Shown here: piece by piece, positions 55,260-64,000 of the stretch | Layout of the letters: each line of letters opens with the position of its first letter | Position numbering within the stretch: position 1 is the stretch's first letter | Assembly: GCA_003339605.1 (NCBI GenBank) | Contig: QOVW01000060.1 | Location: 1 to 64,000 of the forward strand | Reading direction: 5' to 3' | From: Spirobacillus cienkowskii | Lineage (GTDB): Bacteria; Bdellovibrionota_B; Oligoflexia; Silvanigrellales; Silvanigrellaceae | DNA: 64,000 bases | Made by a program: the position numbers and the translations under genes | The notes under the pieces: generated by a model | Told to the model about the DNA's origin: nothing | What the model saw: the letters and a program-made list of their open reading frames with translations, nothing else | Database searches by the model: none

Positions 55260-55334
55260 TATTTTTCCAAATTTAAATTGGTTTGTAATCTCTTATAAAA
55301 TCTTTGGTAAACCTAAAAATCTCAAACTCCCTAC

Positions 55335-56813
55335 TTATTCTGCTTCAAAATAACTTGGCGTAGAGGTGGGACGAAGTAAAGGAAATAGCACAGTATCTTT
55401 AATGTTTTCGCAGCCACAAAGAATCATTGTTAACCTATCAATACCAATTCCCACTCCAGCAATTGGCGGAAATCCGTGTTCCATGGCAGTTAAAAACTCT
55501 TCATCAATTGGCATGGCTTCATCGTCGCCATGCTCACGAGCGCGCATTTGCTCTTCAAAACGTTCGCGTTGATCCAGAGGATCCACGAGCTCCGAATACG
55601 CTTTCACCAACTCTACACCATTTACCAAAAACTGGAAGAAATCGACGTAGTGACTTTCTGTTTGATTTCGCCTTGCAAGTGGCGCCATTTCAACGGGGTA
55701 TTTCACTAAAAAACATGGCTGAATCAGTTTTGGACGAGACACTTTTTTATACAAAGAGTCTACCATATTGGCCCAGCCTAAGGTTGCAATGTCGTCGTCT
55801 AAGCGAATATTGCGTTGTTTAATTTGCTCTGCAAGGAGCTCCTTGGTGTTAAATTTTTTAATATCAATGCCACAATCTCTGGCAATAAGTTCTGAGTATT
55901 CGTACACAGGCCATTCGCCAGAAAAATCAATTTCTTGCCCACCAAGCGAAACTTTCACTGTGCCAAAAATTTTCTCAATCAAATTGCGCATCATCCCTTC
56001 TACAAAACCGCGCATACTCTCTGCGTTAGAGTACGCCGCATAAAATTCTAGCATAGTAAAATCTTGCAAATGGGTTGCAGAAATACCCTCATTGCGAAAA
56101 CTGCGGGCAAACTCAAACACTTTATCCATACCCGCACCAATGCAACGTTTTAAATACGTTTCGCAGGCAATGCGCATCACACATTCAATATCTAATGCAT
56201 TATGATGCGTATAAAACGGACGCGCCAATGCTCCAGAAGGGGTGGTTTGTAAAATTGGGGTTTCAACTTCAAGATACCCAGTATCTTCTAAATATCTCCG
56301 CAGAGTTTTTACAATTTCAAAACGTTTTTGAAACACATCACGCGAAGTGGGGTTCATAATGATATCGAGATAACGTTGACGATAACGGGTTTCGATATCT
56401 TCGATGCCATGATACTTTTCTGGAAGCGTGCGCAAACATTTGTTGAGCAATTTCCAGCTCGCAACCCTAAGGGTCAGTTCACCAGTTTTGGTGACAAACA
56501 TTTCACCTTCAACACCTACAAAATCACCAATTGACACATCAGCAACAAAGCTCTCAAATACCTCTGGAGACTCTTCTGTTTTGCGCACACAAATTTGTAC
56601 TTTTCCGCTAAAATCATAAATATGTGCAAAAAGTATTTTTCCCATTGTGCGCATTGCCACGATGCGCCCTGCGGTGCTCACACCTTTAACACCTTCAGAG
56701 AGTGCGGCGACTTCTGCAACAGAATGGGTTTTAGGGAAGTGATCGGCTAAGTTTCCTTTTTCTCGTTGTTCTAAAAATTTAGTTTTTTTAAGTTCAAATA
56801 TAGAATCTGACAT
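55335..56813 (-). CDS. lysS: Lysyl-tRNA synthetase, class II
   Basis: 492 residues, the usual size. N-terminal OB fold (about 50-160) then the class II core: motif 2 in FEFARSFRNEGISATHLQDF, the FYAAYSNAE element and motif 3 GVGIGIDRLTMIL near the C-terminus. Attaches lysine to tRNA-Lys. Starts four bases after the permease stop of the metal transporter upstream and may be on the same transcript. Confidence 0.97.
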   Translation of the reverse strand: MSDSIFELKKTKFLEQREKGNLADHFPKTHSVAEVAALSEGVKGVSTAGRIVAMRTMGKILFAHIYDFSGKVQICVRKTEESPEVFESFVADVSIGDFVGVEGEMFVTKTGELTLRVASWKLLNKCLRTLPEKYHGIEDIETRYRQRYLDIIMNPTSRDVFQKRFEIVKTLRRYLEDTGYLEVETPILQTTPSGALARPFYTHHNALDIECVMRIACETYLKRCIGAGMDKVFEFARSFRNEGISATHLQDFTMLEFYAAYSNAESMRGFVEGMMRNLIEKIFGTVKVSLGGQEIDFSGEWPVYEYSELIARDCGIDIKKFNTKELLAEQIKQRNIRLDDDIATLGWANMVDSLYKKVSRPKLIQPCFLVKYPVEMAPLARRNQTESHYVDFFQFLVNGVELVKAYSELVDPLDQRERFEEQMRAREHGDDEAMPIDEEFLTAMEHGFPPIAGVGIGIDRLTMILCGCENIKDTVLFPLLRPTSTPSYFEAE

Positions 56814-56816
56814 ACC

Positions 56817-57665
56817 TTACGTCCTTTTGTTTATGTACAAAGACACGACACATGTTTTTAATAAAATCGCAACAAACCCAACCAATACGATGCTAGGTCC
56901 CACGGGCCAATTAAAGCCAAACGCAAACAAAACACCGAGCAATCCTCCAACAAGGCTTAATAAAACAACCCGCAAGGAAAATACACTCCGAGGTTGATAA
57001 ACAATTGTTGGTAAGGTGAGCAATGCAGAAATCATGAGTCCCCCCACAGCAAACAATCCCGATAGAATGGCTGCAGTCAAAAGAACTGGAAACATTTTCT
57101 CAAGAAGTTTGACTTTAAAGCCTGCTATTTCTGCAAATTCGGGATCAGAAAGCCATGCGTCCCAATGTTTTTGTAACCCAACAATTGAAGTTAAAATAAA
57201 TAAAAACACTCCAGCAAGCACCAACACATCATGCCAAGCCAGAGTGAGCACATCACCAAATAAAATACTTTCGGGGTTAATACGAATGTCTGGATAGCTT
57301 GAAATTGCAATAATTCCGATTGCAAAAAAAGAGGTTAAACAAATAACTGCCGAGGCATCAGGCGGAATCCGCAGAGTTTTTAAAATCCACTCAGAAATTA
57401 ATGCCCCAAAAAGCGCAGTCACACCAGCGCCACCTAACACACAAACCCAAAAAGGAAGAGACGTTAAATTTGCAATAAAGATTCCGGCAATCACTCCCGG
57501 AAAAACCAAATGCGACAGAGTATCTCCCATATAAGCACGCTGTTTGAGCACGACAATTGGGCTTAACGTGCCGCACATTAAAGTAATAAAGACTGTTGCT
57601 GCAATTGCTGTTTGTGCAAAGCTATAATTAAAAATTTCAAAAAAATTGCTAAGGGTTTGCAGCAT
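56817..57665 (-). CDS. Metal ABC transporter permease (ZnuB/ABC-3 family)
   Basis: 282 residues with about eight transmembrane helices. ABC-3 signatures include GTLSPIVVLKQRAYMGDTLSHLVFPG (read in pieces, about 32-57), PDIRINPESILFGDVL and VGGLMISALLTLPT. Imports zinc or manganese with the ATPase at 57721 and the binding protein at 58415. Gene order on the minus strand is binding protein, ATPase, permease. Ion specificity cannot be read from the sequence. Confidence 0.92.
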   Translation of the reverse strand: MLQTLSNFFEIFNYSFAQTAIAATVFITLMCGTLSPIVVLKQRAYMGDTLSHLVFPGVIAGIFIANLTSLPFWVCVLGGAGVTALFGALISEWILKTLRIPPDASAVICLTSFFAIGIIAISSYPDIRINPESILFGDVLTLAWHDVLVLAGVFLFILTSIVGLQKHWDAWLSDPEFAEIAGFKVKLLEKMFPVLLTAAILSGLFAVGGLMISALLTLPTIVYQPRSVFSLRVVLLSLVGGLLGVLFAFGFNWPVGPSIVLVGFVAILLKTCVVSLYINKRT

Positions 57666-57720
57666 AAAAAATGCCTTTATTTAAGATTATGGTTTTTGCA
57701 GCTCTATACATAATATTTAA

Positions 57721-58392
57721 TTAAATTATTACGGTAGATCGGGTTTGATCGTGTTTTCGGGTAAATGCAATGCTTCGCGTTAAATAGTTTTTAAAATTCT
57801 CCAAGTGGTGGTCAACAATAAAAATACACACCTTATGATCACATGCAAGCTGCTCTAATGTATCCATGAGCTGCTGCTGACAACATGTATCTAAGCTTGC
57901 TAATGGCTCATCTAAAAATAGCATTTTAGGGCACGATAAAATTGCTCTAACAATCATGGCACGTGTTTTTTGTCCGCCACTGAGCTCATGAAAACTGCGA
58001 TTTTGATACCCAGCAAGTTGCCACTCAGACAACAATGCTTCAATATCTTCGATATCTTTCGCTGTAAAACGATATTGTGGTCCACGCCCCTGTTTGATAA
58101 AATCTAATACCGTAATATGAAAATATTTATTTACAGCATGAGACTGCGGCACGTAACCAATTCCTTGTGAAATATTGTGCACAGTTGGAATGGGAGCATC
58201 GTTAATCAAAACGGACCCAGCCATAGGTCTAATAAGCCCAAGCCATGTTTTTAATAATGTTGATTTTCCGCACCCATTTTGTCCTAAAATCGCATAAATT
58301 CCTGGCTCAGAAATTTCACCTGAAAACGGATGAATTAAGCTTGCTTTTTGTGGATAACCAATGACTAAATCTTTCCAACTCAAATAACTCAT
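57721..58392 (-). CDS. Metal ABC transporter ATPase (ZnuC type)
   Basis: 223 residues. Walker A GQNGCGKST (about 38-46), Q-loop in YVPQSHAV, the signature LSGGQKTRAMI, Walker B MLFLDEPLASLD and an H-loop in VDHHLENF. Couples ATP hydrolysis to metal import with the adjacent permease and binding protein. 22 bases separate it from the binding-protein gene, so they share a transcript. A TGTGGATAA within it resembles a DnaA box but is isolated. Confidence 0.93.
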   Translation of the reverse strand: MSYLSWKDLVIGYPQKASLIHPFSGEISEPGIYAILGQNGCGKSTLLKTWLGLIRPMAGSVLINDAPIPTVHNISQGIGYVPQSHAVNKYFHITVLDFIKQGRGPQYRFTAKDIEDIEALLSEWQLAGYQNRSFHELSGGQKTRAMIVRAILSCPKMLFLDEPLASLDTCCQQQLMDTLEQLACDHKVCIFIVDHHLENFKNYLTRSIAFTRKHDQTRSTVII

Positions 58393-58414
58393 ATCAATTC
58401 CATTAAGTAGGCAA

Positions 58415-59335
58415 TTAGTCTTTTAAAGCGTTAATAATTGTAATTAAATTATGACGCCACATTGCGGGTGCTGTGTCGGCATCCGAGTTTTTGCCTCCAA
58501 GGGAATCGCCATACAAAACTCCCCCAACTTTAACTCCAGCCTCATTGGACACAGTTTTTATGTTGCGCATATTACCCGTAGATTCAAGAAAAACCGCAGA
58601 AATATTTTCTTTTTTTATAGCTGTAATGATTTTTTTTAACTGTTGTGCAGTAGGGGCGGCGTCATCGGATAGACCTAAAATACTATAAATTTTAAAATCA
58701 AATTCTGCTGCAAAATACCCAAGTGCATCATGATTGGTGGCAATCACACGTTTTTGTGGTGGCAAAACCTCAGACATTTTTTTGAGATGCGCCACCTCTT
58801 TGGTTAAATAACTCAGATAGTGTTCTGTGCACTGCGCAAAATTATTGGCCTCACTGGGCAGAGCAATTTGCAGTTGTGCTGCAATTTTTTGCACAGCCTT
58901 TTTAGTAAGCTCCGGTGACTGCCAAATATGAGGATCATACAATAGTTCAGAATCATGATGGTGGTGTTTTTCATCTTTGTGTATTTTTGCCAGAGGCATT
59001 CCTGCTGTCACAGAGAGCCATTGCTGCTCCGCTTTTTTTGTCATTTTATCTAACCAAGGTTCAAACCCAGAGCCAATTGCAATCACAATTTGTGCTTTAT
59101 CTAAAGCGATTCGATGTTGTGGCGTCATAAAAAAAGAGTGGGGATCGCGCCCAACTGCAATTATAGAATGAGTTTCAATTTTTTTTGAAAAACAAGATGC
59201 TTCTTGCACAAGAGTTTTTAAGTAAGGAATTGTTGTGACAATTTTAATAGGTTGTTTTTCGGTTGCAAAAACAGAATGACATATAAAAAATAATATCACA
59301 TTTATAACATATAAAAAAATTGAGTTTGTTTTCAT
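58415..59335 (-). CDS. Periplasmic zinc/manganese-binding protein (ZnuA family)
   Basis: 306 residues with a signal peptide (about 1-25, ending VFATE). Metal ligands can be placed: His in GRDPHSFF, His in YDPHIWQSP, His in ATNHDALGYF and Asp in YGDSLGG. A His-rich loop (HKDEKHHHHDSE, about 137-148) is typical of zinc-specific ZnuA and thought to trap zinc. Its start overlaps the last bases of the broken FtsX-type permease, so it belongs to the same transcript. Confidence 0.93.
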   Translation of the reverse strand: MKTNSIFLYVINVILFFICHSVFATEKQPIKIVTTIPYLKTLVQEASCFSKKIETHSIIAVGRDPHSFFMTPQHRIALDKAQIVIAIGSGFEPWLDKMTKKAEQQWLSVTAGMPLAKIHKDEKHHHHDSELLYDPHIWQSPELTKKAVQKIAAQLQIALPSEANNFAQCTEHYLSYLTKEVAHLKKMSEVLPPQKRVIATNHDALGYFAAEFDFKIYSILGLSDDAAPTAQQLKKIITAIKKENISAVFLESTGNMRNIKTVSNEAGVKVGGVLYGDSLGGKNSDADTAPAMWRHNLITIINALKD

Positions 59336-60555
59336 AACTTAATATTGAGTCCATCGGTTAAAGAGTCTTTGTACGCCCTTCTAGCGGGCACCAAACCCAA
59401 GACACAGGACAAAATAAGAACAAGGAGTAAGTAATAATACTCATGTAATTGTACTGACAAAAAGGGAACAAAAACACCAAATTTTTCTAGCAAAATGGGT
59501 TGCACGATAAAAACAGCAATGTAACTTAACATATAACCCAGTACACACCCTAATACACCAAAGATAAAAGATTCAATCACCAGTAAGAACACGACCGATG
59601 AGATTCCTGCGCCTACAGCTCTTAAAATCGCCATTTCACGGCGGCGCGAATCCAATGCCGCATACAAAGAAACCATCATGCCAACCAATCCAATAACCAC
59701 AACCAAACCAGACACCAACTGAAACACCACTTCAATATAATCAACAATTTGTCAAAATTGATTGAGTGTGACTCCAGGAATAATGGCCATAATTGGCTCT
59801 TTTGTATAGTTATTAATATCACGCTGCATCCCCAAGGCGCCAATACGAGAGCGCATCCCCAACAAAAATGCAGAAAGTTCTTTTACTTTAAATTGTTCAT
59901 CGCGGTGAGATGCCTCGCGATGAATTGCCTCGGTGCCTTCTAGCGATATAAATAATGCCCTATCAACAGGAGTTCCTGTTTCTTTTAAAATTGCAACCAC
60001 CAAAAAAGGATTTTCAGAATGATGGTGGATAGAAGGTCCATCTGCAACACCATGAGATAACTCTATACGATCACCAAGTTTTAGGTTTTTCTTTTTTGCA
60101 ACATCAGCCCCTAAAACAACATCAAAAATTTTTTTTGGGAGTGTGCCTTCTTTTAATTCTATCCACTTGTTTCCATGAAATCTATAATGTTCATAAAAAT
60201 TGAGATCGGTTGCCACAACTCTAAAACCAAAAAAACTATCGCCAAATGATAATGGTATGGTCCATTTTACTGCAGGATTGTCTTTTATTATATTATAAGT
60301 TTGCCAGCTCACATTGTGAATGGGGTTGCCAATGTGAAATACAGAGTATAACAAAAGTTCCATCCCACTACCGCGGGCTCCCACAATCAGATCGGTTTGA
60401 CTTATAACACTAGAAAAACCTTCTTTTGCGCCATCACGAATTTTTTCGACCGTAAGAAACAGCATCACACTCAATGCCATCGAAAACACAATTAAGAAAA
60501 AAGAAATTTTTCGATTCCAAAGAGATTTTATTGCAATTTTAAATAGAGAAATCAT
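59332..60555 (-). pseudogene. FtsX/MacB-type ABC permease interrupted by an in-frame TGA
   Basis: One reading frame of 408 codons contains a single TGA at 59752-59754 (codon 268). The first part (267 residues) has the N-terminal helix and a MacB-like periplasmic domain including a SIHHHSEN stretch, and ends GVTLNQF. The second part continues without shift as QIVDYIEVVFQLVSGL and holds the last three transmembrane helices of an FtsX permease. One base change from TGG (Trp) would restore it. A separate second protein would need a GTG without ribosome site at 59730. The gene is either freshly inactivated, read through, or carries a sequencing error. Confidence 0.85.
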
Positions 60556-61238
60556 TGGACAACCCGATTTATTTCTGGAAGATAAATCTGTTTATTAAAA
60601 TAAGATTTTAAAGATTGATCATGACTTACAACCACAAGAGTTGTTTGTTGTTTTTCGCATTGAGCAAATAATTTATTTAAAAAAAATTCTTTTTGTTGCG
60701 CATCCAACGCACTGGTTGGCTCATCACAAATTAGTAATTTTGGATACCCTAATAGCGCGCGCGCTGCAGCAACCCGTTGTTGTTGTCCAATAGAAAGCTC
60801 TGTGACTTTTTGTGTTAAAAGATTATGTATATTTAAACTATGTGTGATTTCGTTACAGCGCTCACCAACAGAAAGTGGATGAATATTTTTTGCCAGGGAC
60901 TCGTTTAAGAGAGAAGGCAAAAGAATATTGTCTTTTACATTTAAATAAGGAATTAAATTAAACATCTGAAAAATATAACCAATATAATTTGCCCGCAACG
61001 CATCTCTCTTTGCAGCTTTGAGTCCCACGCACTCAATATCAAATATTTTAACAGAACCATGTTGCACCGTAATGATTCCTGCAATAATGCTTAATAATGT
61101 TGTTTTGCCGCAACCACTAGGCCCATACAAAAAAACTTTACTTCCGGTTGCAATTTCTAGTAGTTCAATATCAAGAACAGGTTTTTTATTTTTATAAAAG
61201 TATTTTAAGTTTTTAATAGAAATATCAAACTGACTCAT
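60552..61238 (-). CDS. ABC transporter ATPase (LolD/MacB type)
   Basis: 228 residues. Walker A GPSGCGKTT (about 35-43), Q-loop in YIFQMFN, signature LSIGQQQRVAAARAL, Walker B LLICDEPTSALD and H-loop VVVSHDQ. The class drives lipoprotein release or peptide/antibiotic efflux with FtsX-type permeases. It overlaps the next (broken) permease by four bases (ATGA). If the permease is dead, this ATPase has lost its local partner. It is the first gene of the run that continues into the ZnuACB-type importer. Confidence 0.93.
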   Translation of the reverse strand: MSQFDISIKNLKYFYKNKKPVLDIELLEIATGSKVFLYGPSGCGKTTLLSIIAGIITVQHGSVKIFDIECVGLKAAKRDALRANYIGYIFQMFNLIPYLNVKDNILLPSLLNESLAKNIHPLSVGERCNEITHSLNIHNLLTQKVTELSIGQQQRVAAARALLGYPKLLICDEPTSALDAQQKEFFLNKLFAQCEKQQTTLVVVSHDQSLKSYFNKQIYLPEINRVVQ

Positions 61239-61455
61239 AATTTCTACAACCTTAAGACAAACAGTATTATTAATTATTTTGCAGTTTAAGCTCAGAGTGT
61301 TGCATAATTATATTAAACAAGCAACAGATTTTTTATTTAAAAAAAAATTCATTAACAAAGTCATTTACTTGACAATAAAAAATCTTGTATATTTAAAACA
61401 AATTAAATATACTAAAAATTAAATCTTATTTTATTTTATTTAGAAAGTGAGCGTT

Positions 61456-61959
61456 ATGAAAGAAATTAAAAAAAATTCCCTTTTTGCGTTACTTGCAATG
61501 ACCATGTGTATTATGGCAGCAAAAGCCCACGCTGCGGGTTCTGCAGGATGTGGGTTGGGGTCTGTTGTTTTTAGGGATAATAAATGGTGGAAACAGCTTT
61601 TTGCAATGACAACAAACCATGCAACTTCAACACAGCCTCTTGGCATTACGTTTGGCACATCAAACTGTGCCCCTGGACTTTTTGGAGATGCCGTCACACA
61701 AGAAAACTATTTGGCAATCAACCTCACTTCGATTCAACGTGAAGCTGCACAAGGTAACGGCGAAGCGTTAAATGGTCTTGGTCTGACTCTTGGTTGTGAA
61801 ACAGAAAAACTGCAAGATTTTAACTCGTATACTCAAAATCATTATAAATCGATTTTTAATACACCTGAGGTTAAACAAATTTTAATCAATTTAAAAACAG
61901 AACTGCAAAAAGATAAAAACTTAGCGAATTCTTGCTCAGCACTAAATTTATATCATTAA
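61456..61959 (+). CDS. DUF3015 envelope protein
   Basis: 167 residues from ATG 61456; a GTG three codons earlier is an alternative. A signal peptide (about 1-28, ending AHA) precedes AGSAGCGLGSVVF, the DUF3015 family start, followed by WWKQLFAMTTNHATS and GITFGTSNCAP with two conserved cysteines likely to form a disulfide. The family is common in Gram-negative envelopes and has no settled function. A possible promoter lies upstream, TTGACA at 61369-61374 and TATACT at 61408-61413, but the spacing between these two is too long for a single promoter. Confidence 0.88.
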   Translation: MKEIKKNSLFALLAMTMCIMAAKAHAAGSAGCGLGSVVFRDNKWWKQLFAMTTNHATSTQPLGITFGTSNCAPGLFGDAVTQENYLAINLTSIQREAAQGNGEALNGLGLTLGCETEKLQDFNSYTQNHYKSIFNTPEVKQILINLKTELQKDKNLANSCSALNLYH

Positions 61960-62045
61960 ATTTCAAATCTCAAAATTAACTTGAATATTTAAAAAAAATA
62001 ATTATAGTATTTATTTAAATTTACTTTAAATATGGTATTAAAATA

Positions 62046-63965
62046 TTGTTAATTTATATAAAATTTTTAATTTATTTATTTGCAATATTATTTTCATCTT
62101 ACTTGTTTGCTCAAGAAGAATATGCAGCAACTGAGATGCAAAATTATTTTATCCAAAAATCAAGAAATCTTCAAATTGCAAAACATCCATTATGGAGTCG
62201 TTTACTATTTTACCAAAAAAAAATTTTAGGAGATTCAAAAGGAATAATTGATAGCAAAAATTTTTATGTCTCACCAAATGGCAAAACTGACTTGACACAA
62301 GAATTAGAAGCAACCCTTAGAGCGTTTTTTAAAAACGAGCCTGATCCTAATTATTCAGCACAATGTCTATTTCCACGTAGAACGAAATGGCTAAAAGAAA
62401 TGCTTGATGACAAAAATTTTCAAATTCCAACTAAGCAGTGCCCAGAATTAGAAAAATGGATCTCCATGCTCAATCCTAAAGGAGTTGTTCTTGTTTTTTC
62501 TTCGTTTTATTTAAACAATCCATCGAGTATGTTTGGCCACACATTTTTAAGAATTCGCAATTCTAATAGTGCTCTCACAGATTATGGAATTAATTTTGCA
62601 GCAGTGCCCGATACCGATAATGCACTCATGTACTCTCTGAAAGGACTTTTTGGATTTTTTGAAGGCTACCTTAGCATTTTACCCTACTCTTTTAAAATTC
62701 AAGAATACAACAACTCCGAAAGCAGAGATATCTGGGAGTATGAATTGAATTTTAACCAAGAACAAAACTTAAATTTAGCATTAAGTATTTTAGAAGTTGG
62801 CAATCATAACATTGATTATTATTATTTTGATGAAAATTGTTCTTTTATTTTACTCGCACTTTTAGATACAATTGATGAAAATTTTAAATTTTCTGATAAG
62901 TTTACATTATGGGTTAATCCTGCAGACACAATTCGAGTCATCTCTTCGCATCCCAATATGATTAAATCTATTAACTTTAGACCTTCTGCCGAAAAGCGTT
63001 TTCGATATCGGTATCAACTGTTAACCCCACACGAAAAGCAAGTGCTTCAATCAATACTAAAACAAAAACAACAACTCACTTTACTTACTGAACGGTTGCC
63101 ACCCCAAAGTATTGCCAAGGTTTTGGATGGATTACTCGAATATATCGATTACGAAGAAAAACTTGCAGGCACTGAGACTGCTAAAAAATACTCACAACTC
63201 AGAGACGATGTTTTAAATTACAGGGCATCGCTAAGAATTATTTCGGATGTCATGCCAAACGAAGCACCACCTTTTGAGCGCCCCGATCAAGGTGCAGCAG
63301 GAACAAGTATTGGTTTAGAGTCTTATTACTCAACTCATCGTCAGGCTGAATTGCAGTTTGAATTTATTCCTGTGCTCCACACATTAGATAGCCCTTCTCT
63401 AGGATACCCCAAAGACGCACATCTCGAATTGCTTTCAACCGCGTTACGTTACAATATAAATGATCATGCACTCTCTCTTAGCAAAATACATTTGGTGAAT
63501 CTTGTTTCGATCCCACCCTTATATCCACCATCGTATCCGATTGCCTGGAATTTAAATATTGGCGCAGAAGACCTCAATGCATTCAAAAATAGCAACCAAT
63601 CCTCAGCGGAGCTTGTGTATTTTGCTAAGGGAGGCGCTGGTATGTCGCTCCAATTCCAATGGCTGCAGTTTTACGTCTTGCCACAAATTGGTTTTGCTTA
63701 CCAAAGCAAAAAAAACTACGGAATTGCAACAGGAGGTTTACTGGGGTTTATTGTTAGACCAGCAGAGACATGGGTAGTTTTCACCGAAATAAATTGGATG
63801 TCTCATTTGAACATTTTAAATTCTTCATGGAATGAAAATTTTTTAGCAGATATGTCTTTATCTAAATTAACTTTTGATAACTTAAAAATGACAATATTTG
63901 CTCGGTATAATAGTGCTACAACCGATTTAAAATTTGGTTTTGGTGTTTTTTTTCATTTTTTTTAA
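62046..63965 (+). CDS. DUF4105 (Lnb-like N-terminal) protein with barrel-like C-terminus
   Basis: 639 residues from TTG 62046, the only start that gives a clean signal peptide (about 3-22, ending LFAQE). The DUF4105 domain (about 140-400) has the invariant His in SSMFGHTFLRI (H165) and Cys in YYYFDENCSFIL (C265), a His/Cys pair consistent with NlpC-like catalysis. In Bacteroides the same domain forms the periplasmic part of Lnb, a lipoprotein N-acyltransferase. The last ~240 residues are alternating hydrophobic strands ending in FHFF, like an outer-membrane barrel. It follows the DUF3015 gene by 86 bases. Enzyme role is inference. Confidence 0.85.
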   Translation: MLIYIKFLIYLFAILFSSYLFAQEEYAATEMQNYFIQKSRNLQIAKHPLWSRLLFYQKKILGDSKGIIDSKNFYVSPNGKTDLTQELEATLRAFFKNEPDPNYSAQCLFPRRTKWLKEMLDDKNFQIPTKQCPELEKWISMLNPKGVVLVFSSFYLNNPSSMFGHTFLRIRNSNSALTDYGINFAAVPDTDNALMYSLKGLFGFFEGYLSILPYSFKIQEYNNSESRDIWEYELNFNQEQNLNLALSILEVGNHNIDYYYFDENCSFILLALLDTIDENFKFSDKFTLWVNPADTIRVISSHPNMIKSINFRPSAEKRFRYRYQLLTPHEKQVLQSILKQKQQLTLLTERLPPQSIAKVLDGLLEYIDYEEKLAGTETAKKYSQLRDDVLNYRASLRIISDVMPNEAPPFERPDQGAAGTSIGLESYYSTHRQAELQFEFIPVLHTLDSPSLGYPKDAHLELLSTALRYNINDHALSLSKIHLVNLVSIPPLYPPSYPIAWNLNIGAEDLNAFKNSNQSSAELVYFAKGGAGMSLQFQWLQFYVLPQIGFAYQSKKNYGIATGGLLGFIVRPAETWVVFTEINWMSHLNILNSSWNENFLADMSLSKLTFDNLKMTIFARYNSATTDLKFGFGVFFHFF

Positions 63966-64000
63966 TTTTTTTGGTGCCAAAACTTTGAAAAATTTTCATT

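Noticed and set aside
58349-58357. TGTGGATAA, a perfect DnaA-box-like 9-mer
   Set aside because: Single copy inside the ABC ATPase gene, no cluster, no dnaA or skew feature nearby; not evidence of an origin.
59332-59730. A separate 132-residue membrane protein
   Set aside because: It is the C-terminal third of the interrupted permease, with no ribosome site at its GTG.
59752-59754. TGA read as tryptophan (recoded genetic code)
   Set aside because: TGA ends several intact genes in the window (for example darG, tmk and the FecR gene), so it is a real stop here.

Overview
The window is AT-rich DNA (roughly one third G+C by eye) from a Gram-negative bacterium. The evidence for an outer membrane is a TpsB/TpsA two-partner secretion pair, a porin, a BamE-like lipoprotein, a YidC with a large periplasmic domain and a DUF4105 protein with a barrel-like tail. 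The mix of an RRM RNA-binding protein, a DksA-like protein with a decayed zinc finger, the alpha-glucan cluster and many unplaced envelope proteins suggests the Bdellovibrionota/Oligoflexia (Silvanigrellales-like). That placement is inference from content, not from a marker gene. No rRNA, tRNA, CRISPR array or intact insertion sequence was recognised.

Layout. 1-4853 (minus): tpsB followed by tpsA, with tpsA running off the left edge. 5068-7779 (minus): a very AT-rich 903-residue protein of unknown function. 7901-12962 (minus): the conserved cluster rnpA-yidD-yidC-khpB(jag)-mnmE, without rpmH or dnaA upstream of rnpA. A FecR-domain gene and two unknown genes diverge from it (13060-15957). 15960-16679 (minus): a small membrane protein and a DksA-like regulator. 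16899-21242 (plus): mmsA, a GTP-cyclohydrolase-II-like gene (URC1 type), a DUF1688 gene (URC4 type) and a small lipoprotein, read as a uracil-catabolism operon. 21266-24057 (minus): mnmG and a solute-binding protein. 24103-31145 (minus): an alpha-glucan operon (phosphorylase, glycosyltransferase, GH57, GH15). 31271-32754 (minus): tmk-holB. 32884-39667: a hypothetical gene, an RRM protein, an acyl-CoA dehydrogenase, a TPR protein, an M20 peptidase and a J-domain protein. 39767-47262 (plus): haem biosynthesis genes ccsA/hemX-like, an asparaginase, hemA, hemC and hemD, interrupted between hemA and hemC by a DarT/DarG toxin-antitoxin pair and a decayed Rpn/PD-(D/E)XK remnant. 47362-49996 (plus): a hypothetical gene, BolA, a monothiol glutaredoxin and a TIGR01777 epimerase. 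50091-61238 (minus): a porin, then in transcription order an ABC ATPase, a stop-interrupted FtsX-type permease, a ZnuACB-type metal importer, lysS, polA and tatC. 61456-63965 (plus): a DUF3015 protein and a DUF4105 protein.

How the genes work together. MmsA can consume the malonate semialdehyde expected from the URC route. The four glucan genes together store and mobilise glycogen-like polymer. The hem genes run from glutamyl-tRNA to uroporphyrinogen III, and the genotoxic DarTG pair sits inside this essential pathway. BolA and glutaredoxin probably form an Fe-S/iron-sensing pair. The metal importer is joined to a lipoprotein/MacB-type ABC pair whose permease is broken by one in-frame TGA.

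Most worth a second look: the single-stop interruption of the FtsX permease, DarTG plus the Rpn remnant inside the hem operon, the CGFT (not CGFS) glutaredoxin, the one-cysteine DksA homologue, the mmsA-URC1-URC4 operon with its paired inverted repeats, and the repeat-bearing 903-residue protein.
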